Below are positions 44,958 through 55,345 of a stretch of DNA of 64,000 nt, in pieces (position 1 is the stretch's first letter; the number at the start of each line of letters is the position of its first letter). The notes under the pieces are model-generated. The model searched no databases. It worked only from the letters and a program-made list of their open reading frames with translations, and had not been told where the DNA came from. The stretch is from Rattus norvegicus (taxonomy: Eukaryota; Chordata; Mammalia; Rodentia; Muridae), in the NCBI RefSeq assembly GCF_036323735.1, contig NC_086019.1, forward strand, positions 235,255,602 to 235,319,601, written 5' to 3'. A program made the position numbers and the translations under genes.

Positions 44958-45704
44958 CACCTTGAATTTTAAATAACGATTTTTAAAAGAGAGACGCTCT
45001 GAAGTGATGAATAGATTTCTTTGATCAGTGCTTTGCCGAACAGGGCACACAGTTGTTTGAAGACAGGTAGGGCACATCAAACATTTCATTTTTGCTCGAC
45101 TAGCACATGATGCTCTTAGTCGGGAAGATTAGTAATTACCAAATCCTCTACTCAATCAGACATGAATGCCTCACAGCTCTGCAACTGTTTAGCTGTAATA
45201 TGGAACCGATCTCCGCAGATGTAGTAAACTGTAGCTCCGATCCATAACAGACTAGAAAATATTCACACAGCCTGTGTCTCATTGTGGGTCTGTGCTCCAG
45301 CCTTCCCCGGGCCCTCTCGCTGCTTGAGTCTTTCAATTAAGTGCTCGCCTCATTTATATTCTACATCTGATCAAACACCAAAAAAATGTGGATTAGTCAC
45401 ATTCCTACATAAATTTGAACATTATGTAACGAGTGTCCCACCAGTTTGAGAACAACTCTCGATGTGGTATTTTGGAAAGAGCCCTGGGCCGGAATACTGA
45501 AGCTCACACTGGCTCCATAGACCCCACCCCCAGTCTGCCTGGAAATGTGTGCCGATCCATTCCCTTTACGCCCCTGGACCTTAGATTTCTGGGGCAAATG
45601 TAGGGGGCTGGCCTCCGTTGTTTCTGGATTCCCCATCTGTTCTATTGTCCTGGACACCGGATGATTGGTTTGCAAGGCGAGCTGGCATAGTGTGAAAAAC
45701 CCTT
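44958..45704. other. Unique sequence
   Basis: No recognised feature. Confidence 0.4.
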
Positions 45705-45895
45705 CCCGTCACATCTCAGCTCAGCTACTTATTAACTGTGTGACCTTGGGCAAATTATTTAAAATCTCCGAAAGTGTTTTCTCATGGGTAGAGAGAGATA
45801 ATATCAGCCTCGCTCTTGGTTGTTACAAGCTTGAAAAAAAAAAAAATAGACCGGACACATCTAGCATGGCTGGTGCTATATTAATAGCATAATTG
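45705..45895 (+). mobile_element. MIR SINE, sense
   Basis: 'tgtgtgaccttgggcaaatt' is an almost perfect MIR core, followed by gttttctcatgg and 'gataatatcagcctcgctct' in MIR order. Confidence 0.9.
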
Positions 45896-45974
45896 AAAAG
45901 AAAAGGAGGCAAGTCACCCTATTCTCTCATTTTCACTAAAAATCTTGGAGGAAACAAAAAAGGTAAAATAAAAT

Positions 45975-46215
45975 AAAAGGCACTGAGCTGAAGAGATGGC
46001 TCGGCTGTTAAGAATACTTGCTGTCCTTGCAGAAGACCAACTTCAATACCCAGCACTCATGCCACAGTTCACAACTACCTGTAACTCCGGTTTCGGGGGC
46101 TCCACGGCCCTTCTCTAGGACCCATGGGCACCAGGCTTGCACATGATACATGTACATACGTGTAGGCAAAGTACTCATGCATGTAACATTTAAAGAAACT
46201 CTTAAAAATTGAAGA
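45975..46215 (+). mobile_element. B3 SINE, sense
   Basis: 'gagctgaagagatggctcgg' (head), 'gttaagaatacttgctgtcc' and 'ctgtaactccggtttcgggg', then gcttgcacatgatacatg. It ends in an AAAT/GATA-rich tail and a short ggac/ggat run (46232-46260). Confidence 0.85.
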
Positions 46216-46614
46216 TAGATAAGTAAATAAACGGACAGATGGACGGACGGATGGACGGATTGTCAGGGACTCTTGACTCCACTTTTGGTCCATTCATTCA
46301 TTAACCCCTTGCTATTTAGAAGTTGGTTGCTGCTGACAGGTTGCCCTGGGAATGGTACCTGTGTGTCTCTAATTTAGAATTCAGGGCTTGCTCGATTCCA
46401 GGTTGCAGACGCCAAGCTTCAGGATTTGTGGTACAAGAGATGTGAGAACCTGGATTTCTTAACATTCACACAGCTAAAGTTACTGTTGGTGAGGGTCACA
46501 ACTGGCCAGCAGAATGTGAAAAGTTCACAACAGAAGAACAGTTTCAGGACCTTTTCATGGAAGTGCTGGCTCAGGGAGGAAGCCTGGGCCCTGTGGATCT
46601 AACTTGAAAACTCC
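46216..46614. other. Unique sequence
   Basis: No repeat recognised. In the + frame around 46485-46605 a 40-codon open stretch (VGEGHNWPAECEKF...) ends in TGA. It may be part of the same decayed gene fragment as the next feature, but it is on the opposite strand. Confidence 0.3.
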
Positions 46615-46863
46615 TCAGTTGTTCTCATGTTTAGCCAGTTTGATGGCACCTACTGTCACCAACTCTGTGTTCCCAAAGTCACCTGGTAGTTTTACTAGTT
46701 TCTCTTCATCTTCGCTGTCAACGATCATCAGAGTCACTTCATCCTTTCCTGATTTTTGGGATTTCTTCTTACGTTGATCTGGGCTATTGCCAGAAACTAG
46801 GATTCTTGATGTCTTAAGACTCTCAAGTTTCTGCCTTTGAAGATACTGATCTTTCTGTATCTT
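46615..46863 (-). pseudogene. Unidentified 82-codon open frame, possible exon or retrocopy fragment
   Basis: Open from a TAA at 46866-46864 to a TGA at 46617-46615. Predicted text has a charged middle (QRKKKSQKSGKDE), then LMIVDSEDEEKL and ends LAKHENN. The mix of Lys/Arg/Ser followed by acidic residues looks like a real protein tail. No ATG begins it; only an internal Met lies 37 codons from the end. A splice acceptor could lie just inside the left end (gatacag), but a (CA)n block replaces the expected upstream pyrimidine tract. An open window of this length is expected by chance a few times in 64 kb, so it may be nothing. I do not recognise the protein. Confidence 0.25.
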
Positions 46864-46867
46864 TTAC

Positions 46868-46922
<55 letters not shown>

Positions 46923-46945
46923 AGAGAGAGAGAGAGGGAGAGAGA
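46868..46945. repeat. (TG)n followed by (GA)n
   Basis: About 24 TG units (46868-46918), then tgagagagagagagagggagag. Confidence 0.95.
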
Positions 46946-47154
46946 GTGTCTTTAATTTTTCTTTGACCCTGATCTTTTCTCCAGATACCTAATAAGATCG
47001 TTCAGTGCAAAGATTACATTCTATTCAAAGCATGTTCTAGAACAGAGCAGCAAACAGCACGTGATCAAAACTAAGTTGCTGACCACACAGAAAAGCCAGT
47101 CATGACCAGCTCCACCATCACCCTCAGAAGCCTGTGCCTCTCACAAATGTTGCT
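46946..47154. other. Unique sequence
   Basis: No recognised feature. Confidence 0.4.
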
Positions 47155-47290
47155 ATAGCAATAACTGACATTTGTGGAGCTAACTTTATTGCTTTTTGAG
47201 TGTGAGGCACTAGCCCAAACATTTATTCTGTATCAACTGGCATAGTCCAGTTAGCCAGCTCAAGGTATCTGACATCCATCAAGGACGTAA
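47155..47290 (-). mobile_element. Possible MIR, antisense
   Basis: 'gagtgtgaggcactagccca' then aacatttattctgtatca resembles the 3' half of MIR in reverse (ctgtgtgccaggcactgtgcta). It is diverged. Confidence 0.45.
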
Positions 47291-47979
47291 GTTAAGGAGT
47301 CCTTGTTCTCCTTAACTCTGCCTTTCGAGTGAAAATAACCACACCCACCCCTAGAGGTGAGTGAAAATGAGGAGACCAGATGAAGAGGAACGAGGAAGAG
47401 GTCCTAGGCTGAGGGACTGTGTGTCTCAGGCTCTGAGATTCCCAGTCTCTAGAGTACCGAGTCAGCAGCCCTGTGCATGGCCCCTCCACAGAAACAAGCT
47501 AACACCTCTTTAAAAATAAAGAGATCTTATTGTCTAGTGGAGGTTTGGGTTCACAGAAGAACTAGGAAGTAAGATCTGGAGAGTTCCCATATCCCATCCT
47601 CCAACCTGCAACCTTCTTGCCATCAATGTTCCTAACTAGAACAGCACACTTGTCACAACTGATGAGCACACAAACACCTCACAGTCCTGGAGACTTTCCC
47701 TGTGTCCTGGGGCCCTCTCTAGGTGCTGCGTATTACAGGTCTGTCTAGACATGTATTTGCTACGCATGCGCTCTTACATAGAGAACACATTCTGTACCTG
47801 CCCACTCATCCCGTCTCCTCGACTCCTCCAACCTCCATGCTTGTATAGAGTGTCAGCACCAGTCAGAACTTGAAGTCAAATAGGGTAACATGTGGATGGG
47901 CACCATAAATTACAGCCTGTGCATTTAAGCTCCCTAAGTCTATTTGATTTGTGGATGAAGCTTGAAAGGAAGGATGAAG
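47291..47979. other. Unique sequence
   Basis: No recognised feature. Confidence 0.4.
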
Positions 47980-48001
47980 AGAGAGAGAGAGAGAGAGAGG
48001 G
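47980..48001. repeat. (GA)n microsatellite
   Basis: About 11 GA units. Confidence 0.9.
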
Positions 48002-48057
48002 GATCACTGGAACCTATTTGACAATACCATGTAAAAGAAACATTTTAGAAGATAACC

Positions 48058-48157
48058 GGGGCTGGGGATTTAGCTCAGTGGTAGAGCGCTTACCTAGGAA
48101 GTGCAAAACCTGGGTTCGGTCCCCAGCTCCGAAAAAAAGAACCAAAAAAAAAAAAAA
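48058..48157 (+). mobile_element. Rat ID SINE (copy 3)
   Basis: ID body with 'tagctcagtggtagagcgct' and an intact gggttcggtcccc B box. The segment between the boxes has lost two bases and changed (gtgcaaaacc for gcacaaggccc). It is flanked by an exact 11 bp duplication agaagataacc (48047-48057 and 48158-48168). All three ID copies are in the + orientation. Confidence 0.97.
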
Positions 48158-48168
48158 AGAAGATAACC

Positions 48169-49085
48169 ATCCGTGTAAGGAATTTGGAAGGGGCACAGCC
48201 CTGAGTGCAGGGCATTGTGGAAGTCTGCAGTGTTTGTCTTATTAGAGTATCTGTGGATATCCATGATTTGGGGAGCACTTGCTTGTTGGGGACCAAGGCT
48301 TTCATATATCCTGCAATGGGCTGACGGTCCTGACCTGTGTACTGAAGGACTATTCTCTCTTAACTGAGTTTTCTAGTCACAGACTTTTTTAGTTTGAGTA
48401 GCCAATCATGTAATTAAAATAGTTGTTTATGGGGATCCACATGAAGATCCTTACTTGTTTTAATATAAAAACACCACGAAGTTTTACGTGGTTGTAATAT
48501 GCACTGAGTTTTCTAGATGAAAACTGCCATGGGTTATTACCCATCTAATTGGAACCATAAGACCATAAGTATTAAGAATGGTTTGTCTGTTTTTATACCA
48601 TATATGTAGAACATATTCATAAATATACAATATATTCATATATACATAAAAACACATTTATTCGAGTACTTGGCACTACTAAATTATATAACTTATTTCA
48701 CTATGTATTCACGTCACCTTTATTTTTAAAACATAAAAAAATAACTTAAATGGAGCGATACTAGCCAAGTGCTACTTTATCGCTTCAACCTTCTAGATCT
48801 TAAGTTTGTGCAAGCATTTCCATTGTTATTGTCATTATAGCAGAGCTGTTCCCACACATTTACATACTTAAAACACAGGACTTTGTTCTAAAACCACTGT
48901 CTCTTCATTGCCCCTTGTGGTAGAGTAAAAGTACTATACTGATATTTTTTAATTTGTGTTCCAAAAGAAGGGGTTTCACCTGAAAGTTAATTTCAGAATA
49001 GTGGAGAGGACTAACACAAATCGGTCAGTCTACAGGGAACCTGGGAGCAGAATGTGCAGAAATACTGAGTAAAGAAAGCCAAAGA
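48169..49085. other. AT-rich unique sequence
   Basis: No recognised feature. Confidence 0.4.
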
Positions 49086-49222
49086 CAGGACTGGAGAGAT
49101 GGCTCAGAGGTTAAGAACACTGGCTGCTCTTCCAGAGGTCCTTCGTTCAATTCCCAGCAACCACATGGTGGCTCACAACCATCTCTGATGGGATCTGATG
49201 TCCTCTTCTGGTGTGTCTGAAA
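49086..49222 (+). mobile_element. B2 SINE, sense, without tail
   Basis: 'gactggagagatggctcaga', ggttaagaacactggctgctcttcc, 'cagcaaccacatggtggctc' and 'tcttctggtgtgtctgaaat' are all clear. The B2 3' A-rich tail is missing; the element ends at about 49222 and unrelated sequence follows. Confidence 0.9.
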
Positions 49223-50633
49223 TTGGGATACCCTTTCCCTCAAATGTGTCAGGGAGTTTGTTGAAATGTGTTTGCATATTTAAGAGAGTAAAGAAATGTT
49301 AAACTGAAAGCTCAAAGAGACTCGTCCTCCTTTCATATGTAAGCAATTACAATTTAACCAGGAATATGTGCATTCTACTGCTGTCTGAATGGGGACAGAC
49401 TACCTGAGCTTACTTCAGAGAAACACAGGCTCAGGGGTACATTTGGAGTTTTTTTAATACGTGTAAAACTAGGGAATCAAGCCACAGCCTCTGGCCACAC
49501 CAGGGAAGGTCTTCTCTGTCTCCAGCTCACACGGACCTGTTAGTTTATCAAAACAATCCGATCCCTGATTGTGGGAAAGATGCAGTGAAAGATTCAACAT
49601 TGGTTCTGCCTTGTGATATATTCAAAGAATTACATACTAAGACAACGAACTGGAACATTGCCAGCCACCACTCTACCTTGCCTATCTGGGCACGCCACTC
49701 CATGCATCGAGAGGAGAAATCTGTTTTCCACTTCTTTCAATCTGGACAGCATTTGTGACTTGTTTTGGGCTCAAAGGATATGACATACATCTGGCTGTAT
49801 CATCTCATTACATAGAACTTAAGATCTGTTCAAGATCTAAGATGCTCTACCAAAATACTCTACCACCCCTCTAGATAACGAAGTCAAACCATCCTCTAGC
49901 TATCCAAGCTTCCACATCTGAGGCACCAGACATAGGATGGAGCCATAGAGGGTGCTCCAACCCAGTAGAAATGTTTCTAGCTAGTGCTACACAGTAGAGA
50001 GGAGCCCTGCTTAAATCCCTGGTCCGTACAGCAAAAACCCCAAGTGTCCTATTTTTTAAGCCATTAACTTTGGGCTTGCCTATTACATGGAAGAATACAT
50101 TAGAGATAGAAGATAGAAATAGAGACAGGCACTATGGAAGAGAAAGTATCCTAAAGGGAAGGTGAGAGGGATTCAGAGGAACAGAGTTTAAACTGAAGTT
50201 TGAAGGGATTGGCAGCTCCGGAGTCACATTTCCATAGTCTCCCACCACCACCACCACTCACCCTAAGATAGGAGCGCTTGTCCTCGAAGCAAAACTGCAC
50301 AAATGAGAATTGATTAAAAATTTGTACAAGAAAAAGGCCTGATGGCCAGAATCTCTGCCACCTGGATAAGGTGATGGCCCTGAACCTTAGTCCTCAGTGT
50401 GCTCGTCCCCCTCCCCTCTGGTTGTTCTCTTTTCTTTACTGACATCTTTCCATTTCTCTTCAAACTTGCCCCTCAACTTACCCAACCACTTCTATTTCCT
50501 ACCATAACATTCTAATATTTTCCCCATGTCTTAATTTTTATGACTTCAGAGAAGGAGTGCTTTTCCCTAGCAGGTACCCTTGAAGGGGTTGTGGAATTAT
50601 ATGGTGTCCAGTGTGCAATTAATTTGCTATGAA
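49223..50633. other. Unique sequence
   Basis: About 1.4 kb without a recognised feature. A short (CCA)n occurs at 50242-50256. Confidence 0.4.
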
Positions 50634-50650
50634 GAAGAAGAAGAAAAAAA

Positions 50651-50702
<52 letters not shown>
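50634..50702. repeat. (GAA)n then (GT)n
   Basis: Short GAA/GAAA block to 50652, then about 25 GT units. Confidence 0.95.
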
Positions 50703-50704
<2 letters not shown>

Positions 50705-51980
50705 CCTACAAGGGAAGCAATAAAAGTGACTTTTGCTAACTTTCTTCTCACAATTTCTAATGAGTCAACATGTGTTGAGGAGAAATTAGTCAGAGCAGAA
50801 TGAATCCTGTTATGCAGCTCCACTTTTGTAAGCATGAGTCAGAGATTCCTCTGTGGCTGTGCCGTGAGTGCTGGGCTGTGATGAGAAGGATTGGGGGTAA
50901 AAGAACCCTTTCTTAAAAACTTAGAAAAATAGCAGAGAATCCCTCAGGGTGTGAAGAAGAAAAAGAACAAATGCTGTGGTCAGAATTTAGTTTCATTATT
51001 ATGGGAAAATGCACGGCATTGCTCTCTCCTATCCCTCTACCCTGGTGAATGGCCATGACTCCTATTTGACCAGGTGAAGCCCCTATTGTACTACATAAAG
51101 TAAACAGAAGTGAGGTGAGAATTCAGCAGATCTGACCTCTCCACCACCCCCCCCCCAACACCTTTGACCATAATACCCTTCACATGCTTACTTTGTGTTG
51201 TCATCTTTGTAAAGCATTGAGTTGATAGAAGGGAGGAAGCTCAAGATGGATGAAACATTGCCTGTCTGCTCAAAGATTGGTGGAGATAATATCCAAGTGG
51301 GAATTAGTGGGGTGCCTGTATTCACAGGATGTTTGTGAGCAACACTGTACCTTCAGACTCGATAGGGCTTTGTTAAAACCTTATACTACGCAACACAGGA
51401 TCTAGGTTAAAAAGTACGAGCTATCATCTTACTTTGAACAAGGGCACACACACTGTATTTCTGGAACTCCAAGTGGGAACCCATTGGCTAATTTATTCCA
51501 GAACGACAAGGTTTTTAAAGGCTGAAAACCAAAGGTAGTAGTAATACAAAGTAGTCCGAACACAATGAAGTTGGAAACATAGCATGTCAAGGCTGAGTTC
51601 ACAGCCTTTGCTGTTGCACACAGTTTCAAGTACGCCTGGTAAAATGGATCTTTCCAGTAACTAATATTGTCAAGGTAGGGCAACAGTGTATTTGAATAGT
51701 CATAGTATTAAACACTCAAATTCTTTGATTTTTTTTTTTACAAACAAGATTGAATTTGTCAGTAGAAGGAGAAACATATGGGAGGGCACAGAAGTGGCAA
51801 GCAATTATTTTTAAGTTGGATATATTCAAACCTCACTTCGGCAAGGACCCAACCAGTAAATATCACTGTGGGAACGCTAACATGGAAACTGGTTTCCTCT
51901 TTGTTTATTTTGTATTGAATAAACATTGATGGGGAAGCTGTGTGCAGGGTGTTGTGCCTCCTACAGACCTGCTCATCCAT
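50703..51980. other. Unique sequence
   Basis: About 1.3 kb with no recognised feature. A poly(C) run occurs at 51148-51157. Confidence 0.4.
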
Positions 51981-51984
51981 CTGC

Positions 51985-52290
51985 CTGGTCAACCTTTCTG
52001 TGGAGATAGAGTTGCCAGGACCACAAACTCAGCGTGTCCAATTGAAACTCAGCTGGCCCCAAACCTGTTCAAGCCGTCTGTGTTTCCTATCTGGGTCTAT
52101 GATGTCATCAGCATCCCAAATGCTCAAGTGTACCCTTGTCATCAACTTCAGCCTTCACCACCTCCATTGCAACTCCCCACACACCATACCAATGGCCAAA
52201 TAGGATCACATCACTTCCCTGTTTCTATTTAATAGTTCTAGCAACTCCTTGCCTGGTCTGTTTAATCTCCTAGTAGGTAGTCTTTCCATA
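51985..52290 (+). mobile_element. L2 LINE 3' fragment, sense
   Basis: 'gtccaattgaaactcagctg' then gccccaaacctgttc, 'tgtgtttcctatctgggtct' and 'caccacctccattgcaactc', then atcacatcacttccctg. This is the text order of the mammal-wide L2 ORF2 C-terminal region, old and frame-broken. Confidence 0.75.
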
Positions 52291-53221
52291 GGGACCTTGT
52301 GAGGTTTTTGCCACTATGTATTTATCTGTGTAGGGAACAGGTTAGCTATGGGAGGAGAGAGAGCTCTTTCTGCTCTGCTCTTGCTAATTTGAATAGGAGA
52401 AGACAGGAGAGAGCCAGGACAGAGCCCCAAAGCTACTTGCTCTGTTAAAAAAAAGAAGCCAACACATTTAGTCTTCATGCCTTGGGAGATACTTAGCTTT
52501 GGCCAGACACTCATATTCTCACCCTTCCTTCCAGTTAGCGCCACACCTCACAGCTTGTTACCCTGCCCCAGTCAAGGGCACGCTGGTTATAACTATAGAT
52601 ATATGCCTTGTCAGATAAAGGCTAGATTCCATTTAGAATCTAAGTCCAATCTAATTTTCTTCCACGTGCTAATCTCTCTGAGAAGATAGCTTAAGTATTT
52701 AAGTTCATGTAAGCCCTACATTTAGACTCGCATCTCTCGCACCTCAGAAACTGTTTCTCCACAGTTTTGTATCTCTAATAGGAATATTCTTTCTCCCATA
52801 TTTATGTTTTAAATTCCTATTGAAACTGTGATGTCCTCCTCAACTGCTGTAGTCAGTATAAAGCTCTCTTTGCTCTAATACCTTGTCATCAGGTTTAATC
52901 CATAGCTTCCCCTGTGCATGAAACTGTGATCATATAGGTTCAGCTCCCTGCTCTCACTTTCAGCAGCTTGAGGCATTTCCCTAGAGTTTTAGGGATCTCC
53001 CTTTAGGCCAAAACAGAGTTCATGGCTTAGGGAATGTCAAGATTAGTCTGCTTATGAAGCAGAGATGGAGATTTTATTAAAGAAATTTGAATATAGGCTT
53101 CAGTTCAAGACTTGAGAGAAAGAGAATCACTAAAAAGAAATCCAGACACACCTATGTGTGACTCACACTGCACAGCCCATCAGCCTCACAACAGTCACAC
53201 ATAGGATTTTGAAGATACTAT
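52291..53221. other. Unique sequence
   Basis: No recognised feature. Confidence 0.4.
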
Positions 53222-53612
53222 GTTTTAGTTACTTTTCTATTGTTATGAAGAGATACCACAACCAACACAACGTATAGAAGGAAGAGTTTATTATGTCTCA
53301 CAGACTCAGAGGTTGAGTCCATCATGGCGGGGAGCACGGCAGCAGGCAGGCATAACACTGAACTCACATCTTGATTCATAAGCATGAAGCAGAGAGAGAA
53401 CTAACTGAGAACGACAATGGTGTGAACTTTGGTAACCTCAATCACACACCACACACACCCCCGCCACCACCCCACCCCACCCCCGCAGTGACACAACTCC
53501 TACAACAAGGCCACACCTCCTAATCCTTTCCAAACAGTTCCATGAACTGGTAACAAAGTATTCAAATACATAATCCTATGGGAGACATTCTTATTCAAAT
53601 CACCAAGATATC
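53222..53612 (+). mobile_element. Rodent dispersed repeat, reference copy in window
   Basis: 'tgttttagttacttttctat' then tgttatgaagagataccac, 'catcatggcggggagcacgg' then cagcaggcaggcat, 'aaggccacacctcctaatcc'. Inverted relative to 3672-4030. A C-rich (CCAC)n block lies at 53446-53485. Confidence 0.65.
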
Positions 53613-54149
53613 TTATACAGGTTTGCTCTTGAGGGACATCTGGTAGAACAACATCCTATAAGGTAAAATTCAGACGCACAAGAGACACAGAAGTTGTGTA
53701 TCTTTATTGTAAAATGTTCTGTTTGAGATTCTCAGGCAATGTCTGAGGAACAGAATCCAGCCCCACCTCAAGTGATATACAGTCAAGTCTTAGGCATAAG
53801 TTACTGCTACTCTAACAACACATTTATGTATGAAAGTATTAATTTCATGGCATTATTAATTGTGCTGATCAGGAGAGATGCTTTACCAGTACTCCAAGGG
53901 TACCAAGTTGCTCTTCCTTTTCATTTCCCCATCATTTCCTTGTGTTTCTATCCTGCCTCAAACCACTATGCCTACCATGTGGGTTTTCTACTTTGCATAC
54001 CCCTTTTCCTCCTCAGTAATAAATGCTATCCTGAGTCCTTCAATTGTTTGTTGCATCAATAAATAATCTTATTTTCCTTTCAGTATATCATAAATATTTA
54101 CCAGCATTTGATCCTAGACATTCTGTTGTCTTAGTCATCAGAGTAATGA
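53613..54149. other. Unique sequence
   Basis: A 107-codon open frame (53739-54062) shows hydrophobic runs but no family motif and no signs of an exon. Confidence 0.4.
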
Positions 54150-54310
54150 TGAAAATTTACATAGTCCTCATTATCTGCCAGGCACAATTTTCAACTCTGT
54201 GAATTACATTATTTAACATTCATAATGCCTAGTACCATAGGTATCATGGTACTAGGACTCAAGTTCAAACAAACCAAATCCAAAATCAGTACCATTAGCT
54301 GTACACTCCT
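54150..54310 (-). mobile_element. MIR SINE, antisense
   Basis: 'cattatctgccaggcacaat' then tttcaactctgtgaattacattatttaacattcataatgcc follows MIR in reverse. Confidence 0.6.
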
Positions 54311-55167
54311 CTTCGTACTATAAGACTGCAGGAAAATAGTGCGGCTTGCTTTCATTGCAACCACAAGGTTACAAATGCAGATGCTGCCTGATAATGGCAC
54401 TTCTAAAAAGATCTGACAATTCTAACCATGAAGAAGTGAACAGCATGGGACCACCAGGGTACTCCTGATGGCAGTATGGAGCAGAGGCACCTGTCTGAAA
54501 AACAGTTTAGCACTGATGTAAAGTTAAAGTTAAAATGGACTTCTAATCCACAGAGTCTATGATAGGGACCATAGAGAAACCTGTGTCCATGTGCACACCG
54601 CACAGAATGCAAGTCTGCCCATGCCAACACTGTGCTTTGGAGTCCAAACAGCCAAGGGTGTTGTCAGTGGAAGGATGGATGAGCATACCATAATTAGATT
54701 CACATCTGTGACTATTTCAAAACAATGAAAATTAATGAATTGTAGTCCTCCCCCCATTCCCACATAAAATGCACCAAGAAAAGGCTGAGTGGATGAAGCT
54801 AGCTAGGGCTGAACACCATGTCTGATTTCAATTAAAGAATGAAACTGGGCAAAATAGGAGCTGACTATCGAGTCATACTCACACGATGAAGGTAAAAGTC
54901 AGCAGGATGACTAATACGGAAGTCACACTAAGGGTGACCCTGGGGAAGGAGGGAATCTAGACAAGGTCTGACCAAAGGCTGCAAGGTTAAGACAAAGAGG
55001 ACTACCTTTTGACTTGACACATCATTTGCCTTAAAATAATTGGTTAAGTTCTAACAAATATAACACTTCTTTGCCCATCAATTAAATTTCACAACAAATA
55101 ATAACTTTTTGAAAGACAAATGGGGTAACGTATTTCCTGGACCCGTTCCTGATACTTGGAAGCTCTG
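54311..55167. other. Unique sequence
   Basis: No recognised feature. Confidence 0.4.
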
Positions 55168-55345
55168 TTCTGTCTGTCTGTCTGTCTGTCTGTCTACTTT
55201 CTTCCTCTGTCTCTGTCTCTGTCTCTATCTCTGTCTCCGTCTCTCTCCGTCTCTCTCCCTCTCTGTCTGTCTCTCTGTCTGTCTCTCTGTCTCTCTATCT
55301 CTGTCTCTCTCTTCCTCCTCCTCCTCTTTCTCCCCCCCCCCACTT
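55168..55345. repeat. (TCTG)n / (TC)n low-complexity tract
   Basis: TCTG, TCTC and TCC mixtures, with a poly(C) of about 11 at 55334. Frames crossing it (up to 229 codons on the − strand) consist of Arg/Glu/Asp or Ser/Leu repeats and are not genes. Confidence 0.9.
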
